Assembly (NCBI GenBank): GCA_021790385.1
Contig: JAJYDW010000009.1
Span: 1 to 64,000 of the forward strand
Direction of reading: 5' to 3'
Length of the DNA stretch: 64,000 nt
Source: Planctomycetota bacterium
GTDB taxonomy: Bacteria > Planctomycetota > Phycisphaerae > WQYP01
Shown here: piece by piece, positions 16,791-25,721 of the stretch
How the letters are laid out: every line of letters starts with the position of its first letter
How positions within the stretch are numbered: position 1 is the first letter of the stretch
Program-made: the position numbers and the translations under genes
Notes under the pieces: model-generated
Seen by the model: only the letters and a program-made list of their open reading frames with translations
Databases searched by the model: none
Told to the model about the DNA's origin: nothing

Positions 16791-17269
16791 TTTACACCTC
16801 ATTTTTGGCCACCCAAAAAACCCGGCGGCATTGGGCCGTAGCACTCACTCGTGCCACTGTTTGCTCTATACCGGCGAAAAAACGGAAATCTCAAAACTGT
16901 TGAAAATCCAGCAATTCCGCCAAAAATAAATACCGACATTGCCCCCGTTTTCCCTTTTTTATTTTCTTTTTTTCGCCCGGCCAGCCCACGATCAGCCAGC
17001 CTCACCGATTTAATCTGTTGCGAGTTATTTGTTTCCCACCCCCACCAAAAAGGCCAAAACACGCCAAAACCGCGCCAGACCGCCGTAAATGCCCCAGGAT
17101 TGATCTTTGGCTGTTTTTGGCGCGAATACCCTATCCGCCGCCCAGAAACGCAATGGCGGGCGACTAAAGGGCCAGTGCGTGTTGCCGTTGCGGGCAAATC
17201 TGGCAGGGTTTGTGTTTTCTGTTATTGGTTGGTGGGTTTGGTGTTGGAAGTGGGGGGCTGGACTGGTGG
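16791..17269. other. Gap upstream of the primase gene
   Basis: No supported gene. It should carry the primase promoter. GATTTAATCTGTTGCGAG at about 17007 is an inverted relative of the repeats at 13948 and 14008. Frames here translate to low-complexity sequence. Confidence 0.4.
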
Positions 17270-17400
17270 CTCGGCTTGTGGCTGGCTCGGATGGACTGTT
17301 GGCTTGGCTTGCTCGGCTTGGTGGCTGGCTCGGATGGACTGTTGGCTCGGCTGGCTCGGCTGTCCGGTGCGTGGCTGGCTCGGCTGGTTGGCTGGCTAGG
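17270..17400. repeat. GGCTGGCTCGG tandem repeats
   Basis: A low-complexity stretch built of GGCTGGCTCGG and GATGGACTGTTGGCT units. GTGGCTGGCTCGGATGGACT occurs twice (about 17279 and 17321). Several frames stay open through it and give Gly/Leu/Trp-rich peptides that are not real genes. It lies just past the 3' end of the HTH gene at 17402. Confidence 0.7.
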
Positions 17401-17401
17401 C

Positions 17402-17596
17402 TTAATTCTGTCGGCACGATTCGATGTAATCCGCCAGGTCTCTCCTTCTTACGCGGCGTGAGGAACCAAACCGGTAACTCGGCATCTTTCCGGTCGCCAC
17501 CTGCTCCCACGTCCACCGCGTCCCCATACCTAATTCGGCAGCCACTTCCGGTATCGTCATGTATTCACTGGGCCGTTTTGGGGTTGTTTTTTGCAT
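17402..17596 (-). CDS. Excisionase/AlpA-like helix-turn-helix protein
   Basis: 64 residues: MTIPEVAAELGMGTRWTWEQVATG is a MerR/AlpA-type helix-turn-helix, followed by a wing, YRFGSSRRVRRRDLADYIESC. Proteins of this size and shape act as excisionases or as activators of excision in satellites such as P4. It is the first gene inside attR, at the opposite end from the integrase. The gene ahead of the 64-codon frame is AT-rich and may hold its promoter. Confidence 0.75.
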   Translation of the reverse strand: MQKTTPKRPSEYMTIPEVAAELGMGTRWTWEQVATGKMPSYRFGSSRRVRRRDLADYIESCRQN

Positions 17597-17743
17597 GTTA
17601 TTTTCCTTTTTTTAGACCGAAAGCATCATACCACATTTGCCGCCGAAAATCCAGCAAAAAAACCAAAGATTGTTGTGCGAAAAATGCAATAAATCCTAGG
17701 TTTTGGTAGTATTTTCACCCAAAAGATACGTATCCTGTTTTCC

Positions 17744-17770
17744 TTGGTCCCACCCTTGGACCCACTTGCC
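17744..17770 (+). repeat. 27-bp subterminal direct repeat (right copy)
   Basis: Identical to 8144-8170, ending 40 bases before attR. The left copy begins 133 bases after attL. Same orientation at both ends, which fits protein-binding arm sites. Confidence 0.55.
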
Positions 17771-17810
17771 GAAAAAACTCACTATTTCCTAGGGAATATG
17801 GGGTTTGACA

Positions 17811-17860
17811 CTTGGTTCGGGACCAAGAGGTCGCAGGTTCAAATCCTGTCGCCCCGATTT
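17811..17860 (+). repeat. attR: second 50-bp tRNA-Pro repeat
   Basis: Exact copy of 7961-8010. It lacks the 5' half of the tRNA (acceptor 5' strand and D-arm), so it is not a functional tRNA gene. The host sequence after it is the original downstream flank of tRNA-Pro. Confidence 0.92.
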
Positions 17861-17875
17861 TGGCCGCAGGCCAAA
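17859..17875 (+). terminator. Displaced tRNA-Pro terminator (hairpin)
   Basis: TTTGGCC at 17859-17865 and GGCCAAA at 17869-17875 form a 7-bp stem with loop GCA immediately after attR. Before insertion this would have followed the intact tRNA. The T-run behind it is weak. Confidence 0.45.
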
Positions 17876-18044
17876 TTAGAGCAGGAGACTTGAGAAAATA
17901 GTTGGCAATAAGAAGGTAATGAAACGATGCGGCGAAAAAAAGTAAGGATTGAGGCAATCCCTTCTGCAGCAGCAAAGATACTTGGTTGAACCTGGACTCA
18001 ACCATGCCCCATGCCTGAAAGAAAAAAGCCGTCGCCCGGCCTGT

Positions 18045-21000
18045 CTATCCGCCGCCGGCAACCGTCCCTACAGCCAACGTCCGCTGTACTTGCTGGAGAA
18101 ACTCTGCATCCGGCACCGCATAAGATCGGAATTTTTCCAGCGTACCCTGTTCTTCACTGTAGGCTAAAGCCCGAACTGGCCCCAGGCGGTTGGCCGCCGG
18201 AGAATCAATGAGGTTGCTGCTGTCCGATGCGCTCATCTGAAACAGCACCCGCGTATCAAACTCACGCATGGAATTGCGGTCCAGGGCGCGGTCAATCGAC
18301 ACCACCGTATCCGTCCAGATAACCAGATGGATTCCCCACGCCGGGCCTTCACGCAGCAGCTCCGCAAACTGCTTACCCGGATCAGCCTCTTTGTCATCAC
18401 CACCATTGGAAAACCCGAACGCATCTTCCGATTTGCGCAGTGCCCGGTAACGCTGCAGCCCCAGCACAAAAATGAAAATCGCCGGCGGCGCGGTTACAGT
18501 TCCACCCTGCCGCTGCTGTAATTCCTTCGCCAGTTCGCCAATCACCTCCGGCACAGCGCGGTAATCTACATTTTTAAAGCTTAATTTCGTAACCGCAGCG
18601 GTGGCCGCCAATACCCCAAAAGACGGCGAATCAGTGGCGCTACCATCCAGAATATACAGCCGTGTTTCCGGCGGCTGCTGCCCCGCCAACGCCAGCATCG
18701 CCGCAGCCATAATCGCCAGCGCCTGCTCTTCCGACTGGCCGATAAGCATCACATTGCCGCCGCTTTGCCGGCGAAAAACCACACTGGTCGGATCCTTGAT
18801 GGCCACCGGCTCTCCCAACCACACCCTGGGATTCACCGCCACGCGTGGGGCCTCCAGCAGGGACAGCAACTGACGGTTCTTGCGGATATCCGCGGCCGTG
18901 TTACCTTCAAAAATGATAGTCGGTTGAGTTCGCACTCCGATAGGCTCGGCCTTTTTACGCACCGCCTCCAGATACGTATCACGTTGTTCATCGGCCAGCC
19001 ATGCCACCTGGAACGGGCTATTGCCTTCCACCAATCCGCCCGCATCGTTGTAAATAGCCTCGCCCGGCCGTGATAGCAGGCGGGCCGCTGAATTGCCGTC
19101 GGCCAGCACCACCTGCGAATCCGCCTCGGTGGTCTGCAAGGCAATGCGCACCGCAATCTGTCCGATGGTGCTGCGTGACAAACCCGAAGAACCGGCAATG
19201 GTCTGTGATCCCAGCAGCACGTGAATGCCAAACGCCCGCCCCTGCCGCACCAGCCGGTCCAGCAGCAGCGCTGCATCCTGTCCCAGTTTGTCATCTTCGC
19301 TGAAAAATTCCTGGAACTCATCAATCACCAGCAAAGTGCGCGGCAGCGGCTGCCCCGACGCCTGCCGATAACCGCCCAAATCCTGGGCCCCCACCGCCCG
19401 ATATAAATCTCCCCGCCGGCCCATCTCGGCATCAATACGCTGCAGCACACTTAAACCGAATTCCCGGTCGCTTTCCACCGCAATGGCCCGGGCATGCGGT
19501 AATTGATGGGTGGCATAAGTTTTGAATTCCACGCCCTTCTTAAAGTCAATCAGATAAAGTTCCAGTTCCTGCGGCGAATACCACATCGCCAGATTGGTTA
19601 CCAGCACGTGCATTAACGTGGATTTTCCGGAACCGGTTTTGCCCGTTACCAGGGCGTGCTGCGCCACTCCCTTGCCCAGGCGGAAGGTTTGCAGCCGCGT
19701 GGCCCCGCACCGCCCCACTGCCGCATGCAAATCAGCGTCGCTATGCCGCGTCCAGAACGAATCCATATCCGGGGCAATCGCCGCAAACGAAACCTCCACG
19801 CGCTTGGATTCCCGCGCCTGTTTGCCCACCAGGTGCAAAATGGTGGTCAGGTCGTTTTCGTCCGGCGCAGCATCCAACGTCAGCGGAAACCGGCTGAACA
19901 CCTCATCCCGCCACACGAACCGATCTTCCTGATACACCAGATTGATGCTGTGGGACTCCAGGTCCTCCAGATGCGTGCCGGCCGGTACAGCCACCCGCGT
20001 ATCACGATAAACCAGGGTATAAACCCCGCATCGCGCCCCGGTCGTCGCAATGCTGCTTAACCGGCGCAGCGCTTCATCCGAAAAACCCACCGGCAGGTCC
20101 GCAAGCACCAGAAAACGGTACGGTTCAGCCAGTTCCCCCGCCTGAATGTTGTAATCATCAATCGTCTCAAACTCATTGCGAAGGTATTTTTGTATCACCG
20201 TTTCCATGTGGTCGGTCAGATCCGCCAGCCGTTGATCAATTTGTTCCGCCTGTGTCCATATCCGGCCACCCACCAGGGCTTCGTCATAATCCGTCAGGTG
20301 CATAAACCCCGCAAAATTCTGCCCCAGACCCACCGGATCAATAAGTGTGAATCTCACCCGCCCCGGCGGCAATGTGGTCAGCAGCCGCGTCATCACCGCC
20401 TGCAGCGCTGCCAGCGCCGCGGGACGGCCGGCACGGTCTGCATGAATCAACAATGATGCATGCCGCGGAAATGCCAGCAGTGCCGGCATTGCAAAGCGAT
20501 TCGGAATGTTGAGTGTAAACGGCCCGTCCCTGGCCGCCTCACGCACAATCGCCTGTACATCCACCGCCAATTCGCCAAACCGCACGGTCTGGGCAAAATT
20601 GCGCGGCGGAACCCAATGCTCCCATTGCCCGGCCTGAGCCGCCGGCCCGGCCGCCGCCGGCTCTGCCGGAGTCTGCAATCTCGACAGGCCCTGCGTCCAC
20701 TTTTGCTCCAGCTCCGTCCGCTGAGAGTCGTACTCATTTTTAATACGTAACCGATCTGCCGCGATGCCCTGTTGAATGTTCGCCAGTTCCCGCTGATACT
20801 TTTCCCGCATCTGGGCTTCGCTTTGCTGGTACCATTGCCGGGCTTCCTGCTGCGTTGCGGCATCCTCCTGCTGCACCTGAGATAAACGAACCTCGCATTC
20901 GGCCGCACTGGCCGCCGTCGCCGCATCACGCTTCGCTTTAGCCTTTTCCAGCAACGCCGCCGCCTTCTCCTTTTCCCGCTGAACTTCGGCCTTGTGACGC

Positions 21001-22013
21001 TGACGCGCTGCGGCCAGATCGGCATCATGCGTCAATTTGGCCGCCGCCAACACGGCCCGTGCTTCAAGGTCGGCATAAAATAAAGCCTGGTGCGCAGGGT
21101 GAAAGGCCCGCCGCACCGCACGCCGGGCCATCCAACGCATCACCAGCAGCAGCAAAGCCATCGCCACCACTGCCCCCGTCCCGGTTGCACCCATCAGGTT
21201 TAAATCCGGCCAGATGACTCCCGGCAGCAACTGCGGTATCCCCACGGCCAGCAGCACCACCACCGCAAACAGCACGTATGGCCATACCCCAACGAAAAAC
21301 TTCGCCAGATCAATATGGTCCAGCATCGTCAGAGCCTGATCAATGTCCGCCATATGGCGGTCGAATTGGGCCTGAATATCGGCCTGTTTGGCCGGAATGG
21401 CCGGCCGATCGGATGGATCGCCCGCAGCCGCCGCTTCCGCATCCGGCACGTGCCCATATCGGGCCAACAGCGCGAAAACCGCATCATGTTTCGCCTTGAG
21501 TGTGGCGGCGTTGGTTTCACGCAATTGTCCAAGCTCCGCGTGCAGCCGCTTTTGCTCCGCTTCCAGTTGAATATCCGCTTCCCACACTACCTGTTCGTAG
21601 TGTTCCTTAATCTGTTTCTGCATGGCGTCAAAGGTTTGCCGGGCCTGCTTTTGAGCCGTAGCATCCGCCGCCCTGGCTGCCTCGGTTTGCTCCAGCCGCC
21701 GGGCCTGTGCCGCGTCCTGCCGCTCCTGAAATTTCTTCGATAACTGCTCCTGCACGTGCCGCCGATTCGCATCCAGATTCGCCAGCGTCCGCTTTTCGCG
21801 GTCGCTCACTTCCGCGGTAGACGCCCCGTACCCGGTTTCGACGGCCGCCTCACGGGCGGCACATTCCGCCGCCAGTTCCATCAACTCCCGCAAAACTTTA
21901 CGGGGTAAATCCACCGCAGATTTGGCCGCAGGTTCCATCTTCACGTGGACAAAATCTTCGCCCATTTCCGCTTGAGCAGCCAGCGCTGCACCATCATCAG
22001 TTTCTTCAGCCAT
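18045..22013 (-). CDS. FtsK/SpoIIIE-type ATPase of an ESX/type VII-like secretion system (EssC/EccC-like)
   Basis: About 1322 residues, the size of EssC/EccC secretion motors. Residues 60-235 and 310-460 are long coiled coils. Between them, near 246-300, lie two membrane segments (YVLFAVVVLLAVGIPQLL and GAVVAMALLLLVMRWM). Three ATPase modules follow. Only the middle one, near residue 795, has a canonical Walker A (ALVTGKTGSGKSTLMHVL) and Walker B (TLLVIDEFQEFF). The first (near 529, HADRAGRPAALAAL) and third (near 1093, LIGQSEEQALAIMAA) are degenerate. It would drive export of the WXG100-type proteins encoded upstream. AGAGGACT precedes the ATG at 22013. Confidence 0.85.
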   Translation of the reverse strand: MAEETDDGAALAAQAEMGEDFVHVKMEPAAKSAVDLPRKVLRELMELAAECAAREAAVETGYGASTAEVSDREKRTLANLDANRRHVQEQLSKKFQERQDAAQARRLEQTEAARAADATAQKQARQTFDAMQKQIKEHYEQVVWEADIQLEAEQKRLHAELGQLRETNAATLKAKHDAVFALLARYGHVPDAEAAAAGDPSDRPAIPAKQADIQAQFDRHMADIDQALTMLDHIDLAKFFVGVWPYVLFAVVVLLAVGIPQLLPGVIWPDLNLMGATGTGAVVAMALLLLVMRWMARRAVRRAFHPAHQALFYADLEARAVLAAAKLTHDADLAAARQRHKAEVQREKEKAAALLEKAKAKRDAATAASAAECEVRLSQVQQEDAATQQEARQWYQQSEAQMREKYQRELANIQQGIAADRLRIKNEYDSQRTELEQKWTQGLSRLQTPAEPAAAGPAAQAGQWEHWVPPRNFAQTVRFGELAVDVQAIVREAARDGPFTLNIPNRFAMPALLAFPRHASLLIHADRAGRPAALAALQAVMTRLLTTLPPGRVRFTLIDPVGLGQNFAGFMHLTDYDEALVGGRIWTQAEQIDQRLADLTDHMETVIQKYLRNEFETIDDYNIQAGELAEPYRFLVLADLPVGFSDEALRRLSSIATTGARCGVYTLVYRDTRVAVPAGTHLEDLESHSINLVYQEDRFVWRDEVFSRFPLTLDAAPDENDLTTILHLVGKQARESKRVEVSFAAIAPDMDSFWTRHSDADLHAAVGRCGATRLQTFRLGKGVAQHALVTGKTGSGKSTLMHVLVTNLAMWYSPQELELYLIDFKKGVEFKTYATHQLPHARAIAVESDREFGLSVLQRIDAEMGRRGDLYRAVGAQDLGGYRQASGQPLPRTLLVIDEFQEFFSEDDKLGQDAALLLDRLVRQGRAFGIHVLLGSQTIAGSSGLSRSTIGQIAVRIALQTTEADSQVVLADGNSAARLLSRPGEAIYNDAGGLVEGNSPFQVAWLADEQRDTYLEAVRKKAEPIGVRTQPTIIFEGNTAADIRKNRQLLSLLEAPRVAVNPRVWLGEPVAIKDPTSVVFRRQSGGNVMLIGQSEEQALAIMAAAMLALAGQQPPETRLYILDGSATDSPSFGVLAATAAVTKLSFKNVDYRAVPEVIGELAKELQQRQGGTVTAPPAIFIFVLGLQRYRALRKSEDAFGFSNGGDDKEADPGKQFAELLREGPAWGIHLVIWTDTVVSIDRALDRNSMREFDTRVLFQMSASDSSNLIDSPAANRLGPVRALAYSEEQGTLEKFRSYAVPDAEFLQQVQRTLAVGTVAGGG

Positions 22014-22020
22014 AGTCCTC

Positions 22021-22233
22021 TTATCCACAATCGCGTTTGATATCGCTCAAAATCCGGTTCATATAATCCATTGCACCAACGGCAGAACGTGAATCTTCCA
22101 CCAGTGGCCTGATAAAACGCTCTTCAAAGGCATGGCTGTTGGCATCGTTCCACACCATCTGCAGCTCACCCCAGCGGTGTTCCACCTCGCGTACCAGCTT
22201 GCTGATATTTGAACGGCTTTCATGCATGCTCAT
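22021..22233 (-). CDS. WXG100-like small protein next to the type VII ATPase
   Basis: About 70 residues, helical, with HRWGELQMVWNDANSHAFEE in the middle. A W-x-D turn between two helices resembles the WXG turn of ESAT-6-like proteins. It is shorter than the usual 95-100 residues. Start: ATG at 22233 with AAGGTGG upstream. It ends 7 bases before the ATPase start, so the two are co-translated. It could be a secreted substrate or a chaperone-like partner. Confidence 0.6.
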   Translation of the reverse strand: MSMHESRSNISKLVREVEHRWGELQMVWNDANSHAFEERFIRPLVEDSRSAVGAMDYMNRILSDIKRDCG

Positions 22234-22290
22234 GGACACCACCTTCGATTCCGGAAATTAGTTTTTGCACCAGCCATGATCCGTCCACCT

Positions 22291-23316
22291 TTACGTACGC
22301 GACCACAACCGCCCATCGCGTTGATTGTAAATTCGCAGCAACCCTTCCGGCCCCACCAACACCATAAAACCCGATCCCAAAGCCAGCGCCTCCGCCAGGT
22401 CGGGACGCATTTCTAACAGCCGCCCCACCGGAACCGTCTGAAAGTTTTTCGGGGCCGGGCCATCCACCGGCCCCACATAGACCCCGCCCTGGCTTAAACG
22501 CGTCAATACCCACCTGCCGCCAGGCACGCCATTTTCCGCTATGGTTACCGGTGCATCAGGTTGCAGTTCCACTGATGCCCCACCGGCCACCACCATGCGT
22601 GCCCGTTCCACCCCACTTAACACCGGCACGGATAACACCACGTTGCGTCCCGGCTCTACTGCCACAGCCTGCGACAAAACATCCTCCGCTGGGATAACCG
22701 CCCGCAGCGCAGCCGCTTCACCATCCTGCAACTTTTCAACCGCCTCACTGGGAGCCCGTGCCATCGCCGGCCCGCCACCGGCACCGGCAGTTTCTGCACC
22801 GGTCGCGCCCGGCACCGCGGATTGAGCCTCCACAGGCGAAGCAATATAGCGTTCAAGACTATCCAGCGCATTGGTCAGATGAGCCAAAGCCGCGGGCATA
22901 CCCGCCGCCACGGTGTTGCCCAGCGGCTGTACGCCGCCCCGATACAGCGATATTTCCTTGGGCAAACGCCGAATCCACGCTTTGGTATTGGCTAATTTCT
23001 GCTCCGCTTCCAACAGGCTGTTCCTGGCCTTCAGCACCGCTTTTTGTTCTTCTACCACCGACGGATGGGATCCGCTGGCATCCTTGTACAACTGCTTGTC
23101 CCGCAGGGTCTGCTGGGCTCTTTGCAGCACTTCCTGGCGTTTGCGTATCTGCCCGCTCCAATACGTGCTTTGTTCCGTTTCCAGCCAGGTCATGGTGCGG
23201 TTGATATCCGAATCCGCATCGCCCAGCGCCAGCCCCGCAGCCTCGCCCACTTTGGCCAGATAGGCGCGAAACCGTTTGATCGCGTCGATATCCTGAACTT
23301 TTGCGCCTTCAGCCAT
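22291..23316 (-). CDS. Type VII locus protein of unknown function
   Basis: 341 residues with no signal peptide or membrane segment. The N-terminal 140 residues are helical with coiled-coil character (IRKRQEVLQRAQQTLRDKQL, VVEEQKAVLKARNSLLEAEQ). A Pro/Ala/Gly linker follows near 165-190. The C-terminal 150 residues are beta-rich (VLSVPVLSGVERARMVVAGG, GGRWVLTRLSQGGVYVG). No family recognised. It lies between the WXG100 gene and the small WXG100-like gene, so it is probably a dedicated substrate or structural subunit of the system. Confidence 0.6.
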   Translation of the reverse strand: MAEGAKVQDIDAIKRFRAYLAKVGEAAGLALGDADSDINRTMTWLETEQSTYWSGQIRKRQEVLQRAQQTLRDKQLYKDASGSHPSVVEEQKAVLKARNSLLEAEQKLANTKAWIRRLPKEISLYRGGVQPLGNTVAAGMPAALAHLTNALDSLERYIASPVEAQSAVPGATGAETAGAGGGPAMARAPSEAVEKLQDGEAAALRAVIPAEDVLSQAVAVEPGRNVVLSVPVLSGVERARMVVAGGASVELQPDAPVTIAENGVPGGRWVLTRLSQGGVYVGPVDGPAPKNFQTVPVGRLLEMRPDLAEALALGSGFMVLVGPEGLLRIYNQRDGRLWSRT

Positions 23317-23344
23317 GTTTACTCCCAGCGCCGGACCGGTGCCT

Positions 23345-23617
23345 TTAACGCTGCTTAAGATATTCCTCTATCACATTGGCCTTTTTAGCCAAAAGCTGTG
23401 CATGTTGGTGCGATTCCTCCAAGAAAATGGCGATGGTCTTCAAGGTTTGCTCAAACGCCTCGGTAAATTTTCTCTGTTCCTGATCCTGCCATACGCTTTC
23501 CAATCCGCGCAGGCGCGCCTGCAAACTTCCCACCAGGCCCTGCAGATCATTGTTAAAACGATTGAGATCCTGTGCAAAACGCCTTAGTTCCACGGGATCC
23601 ACATTTGCTTTTGCCAT
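23345..23617 (-). CDS. WXG100-family protein (ESAT-6-like)
   Basis: 90 residues, start ATG at 23617 after AAGGAG. Two long helices are joined by VWQDQEQRKFTEAFEQ, where the Trp with the following charged helix matches the WXG turn and its downstream F/A pattern. Length and helix-turn-helix hairpin fit WXG100 substrates exported by FtsK-type motors. The third residue of the turn is Asp in place of Gly. It is the first gene of the operon, as in many ESX loci. Confidence 0.75.
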   Translation of the reverse strand: MAKANVDPVELRRFAQDLNRFNNDLQGLVGSLQARLRGLESVWQDQEQRKFTEAFEQTLKTIAIFLEESHQHAQLLAKKANVIEEYLKQR

Positions 23618-23638
23618 AAGCCAACTCCTTACAATATC

Positions 23639-23668
23639 ACTATAGTGTAACTGCAACCTGCTTTCCAA
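23639..23668 (-). promoter_or_regulatory. Promoter of the type VII operon
   Basis: On the minus strand TTGGAA (complement of 23663-23668) and TATAGT (complement of 23639-23644) are 18 bases apart. Transcription would start near 23632, about 15 bases before the first ATG. Confidence 0.4.
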
Positions 23669-23885
23669 TGCCCCACACAACCAATCTTCACACCGTTTCC
23701 ACAATGCTTAAGCCGTGCAGTGCGTTCCCACGTAGCCCATGCCCGCTTGACCTGGTTGCCGCACCCCGACTATCCTGCCGCACAAATAACCATGGTTGAT
23801 GTACGCGCATTAACCGGAATATAGTTGCTACACCAGCGTTAATCCCATCGGGCCGCTGGATACGGTTAATACAAGGAGGTGGACC

Positions 23886-25565
23886 TTGCGATTGCTTAGT
23901 ATGCTTACCGGTGTGCTGCTGGCCACATTTGCCACCGCCACCGCAACAGCTTCAACCCCCAAAGCCCAGGCCCAATCTCTTGATTCCCAGGCCATAGCCC
24001 TGCTTGGTGCCCAACATGACGACACTGCCGCCGTCAAAATTCGCATGGCCTGTCGGCTGGATCCGTTCTGGTCTGAAAGCTGGGGATTGCGGGCCGTGCT
24101 GGCCTTTCGCCAGCATCGATTGGCCACCTCTTACAAATATCTGCTCAAGGCCATCGCTCTTAGGCCCCACGACCCGGCAGAATTAAACAACCTGGCCGTA
24201 CTGGCTCAGGCCCAAAATCACCCCTTACATGCCTGCACGTATTACCTGAAAGCACTTGCCGCCCACCCCGGTGGTCATCAACTCTATGACAATATCTGCT
24301 CGCAACTCAACTGCATGGGAACCAATCGGTCACTCCGCTTTCGCACCCTGCAAGCCGCCTATGTTGTTACCGATAAGCTCCTACAAAAACGCATGGCCGC
24401 CAAAGGCCTCATCCGCTATGGTGCCACCTGGGTCTCCAACACCCAACAACAATCCGTGCATAAGATAACCCGTCGGTTTATCAATTTCGAAAACTCTCTG
24501 GTGGCACAATACCTGGCCGATCTGAAAAAACTTCACCACATCAACACGCAAGGCCGCACCAACGAACAACGCATTGCCGCCCTTGTTCGTTTAAGCAATT
24601 CCAATGCCTGGAATAATCCGGTCAATGTAGAACACCAACAACTCTTCGCCGCCCAGATCAAGCGAAATCAACTGCTGGCCGCGCGGGCCGCAGTACTCCG
24701 TCATATGGCCAAAGTGCGCCGGCGTAACCGCAATCTTTTACACACCCCGGTCGGCCGCATTTTTTGCGCCCCGCTGAAAATGATCCTGCCAGACCCTGCA
24801 TCCTCTACCGAAACACCACAGAATAATTTCCCGGCTTCATTGAAACACCTGGACTCTTCGCCCGTGGCCGCTTATTCCCTCATCATGCTGGCCGATCACC
24901 AGATCATCGCCCAGATTAAACACCAGATACACTCTGACCGAACGCTTGGCGATAAAAAAGACCTGGCCCTCCAAACCAGATCACTGCAAATCGCCAAACA
25001 CCGGTTAAAGGTGGACATCATCAATGCCCGCGGTCCGGAAGTTCACTTTCTGGGTGCCACCGACCATGCCGTCAAGATCGTCTATATCGTAGATCACGAA
25101 GGCTGCCTGCGCCACACTTACGGCTTCCTCCGCCGCCAACTCGCGGCTTCCATCCATCAACTCCACCACGCCCAGCAATTTGCCGTTATCGTCTTCTGCC
25201 GCCATTACCATTTTGCAGGCCCGCGCCGGCTTGTCACCGCCACCGCCCGAAATAAACGGCGATGCCTGAAACTGCTCCGCGGCGTAAGACCCATGGCCTC
25301 GCCGGGCCGTCAGTTGCAATACTTCACCCGCCCGTTCAAAGCCGCTCTTCGCCTACATCCGCAAACCATTTTTTTCCTCACCGGTTCCGGCTGTGGCCCC
25401 CCATTGGCTAAAGACGTGCAACAACTTAACAAAAAACTCCAAGCCCATATTTTTACGTACACACTCATACCTCCCGGTAACAAAGATGCTTCCACCATCC
25501 AGATGATGGCCCAAGAAAATGGTGGCCAGTATCGCAATTTGGTGCCGGATGATATCGGAAATTAA
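23886..25565 (+). CDS. Exported TPR protein with VWA-like C-terminal domain
   Basis: 559 residues starting at TTG, with a perfect AAGGAGGT six bases before it. A signal peptide ends near residue 23-30 (TATATASTPKAQA). Residues 33-150 contain tetratricopeptide-like helix pairs (LLKAIALRPHDPAELNNLAVLAQ). Residues 395-520 resemble a von Willebrand factor A fold (VKIVYIVDHEGCLRH, FAVIVFCRHYHF, TIFFLTGSGCG), but the metal site D-x-S-x-S is replaced by DHEGC, so metal binding is doubtful. Planctomycetes have many such exported proteins; the role is unknown. Confidence 0.65.
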   Translation: MRLLSMLTGVLLATFATATATASTPKAQAQSLDSQAIALLGAQHDDTAAVKIRMACRLDPFWSESWGLRAVLAFRQHRLATSYKYLLKAIALRPHDPAELNNLAVLAQAQNHPLHACTYYLKALAAHPGGHQLYDNICSQLNCMGTNRSLRFRTLQAAYVVTDKLLQKRMAAKGLIRYGATWVSNTQQQSVHKITRRFINFENSLVAQYLADLKKLHHINTQGRTNEQRIAALVRLSNSNAWNNPVNVEHQQLFAAQIKRNQLLAARAAVLRHMAKVRRRNRNLLHTPVGRIFCAPLKMILPDPASSTETPQNNFPASLKHLDSSPVAAYSLIMLADHQIIAQIKHQIHSDRTLGDKKDLALQTRSLQIAKHRLKVDIINARGPEVHFLGATDHAVKIVYIVDHEGCLRHTYGFLRRQLAASIHQLHHAQQFAVIVFCRHYHFAGPRRLVTATARNKRRCLKLLRGVRPMASPGRQLQYFTRPFKAALRLHPQTIFFLTGSGCGPPLAKDVQQLNKKLQAHIFTYTLIPPGNKDASTIQMMAQENGGQYRNLVPDDIGN

Positions 25566-25721
25566 ATCTCCGCCTGCCCCGGCCATCCACATCAGAGCTT
25601 GTCCGCCACCCTTAAACCGACTATCCTGCCTTGCCGCAGAAGCCTTTCGGCTCCAACGCCAGGCCTGCGTATTAAAATGATGAAGCCCGGCTAAAAGCCG
25701 CTAACGTCACGGAGTTTACCC

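Larger units (their letters stand above)
7961..17860. mobile_element. Integrated satellite-like element in tRNA-Pro, about 9.9 kb
   Basis: A 50-base identical direct repeat (7961-8010 and 17811-17860) covers the anticodon-to-3' end of tRNA-Pro and bounds the element, as expected for tyrosine-recombinase insertion. All recognisable genes are on the minus strand. From the right end they are an HTH/excisionase-like protein, P4-type primase-helicase, a small unknown, a sigma-like protein, an unknown, HNH protein, two small membrane proteins, an Ig-like phage-type protein, two DNA-binding proteins and the integrase. No terminase, portal, capsid or conjugation gene is visible. The content best fits a phage satellite or integrative replicating element; a decayed prophage is the alternative. 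Confidence 0.9.

Noticed and set aside
17811..17860. Second tRNA-Pro gene
   Set aside because: Only the anticodon-to-3' half is present; there is no 5' acceptor strand or D-arm, so it is attR.
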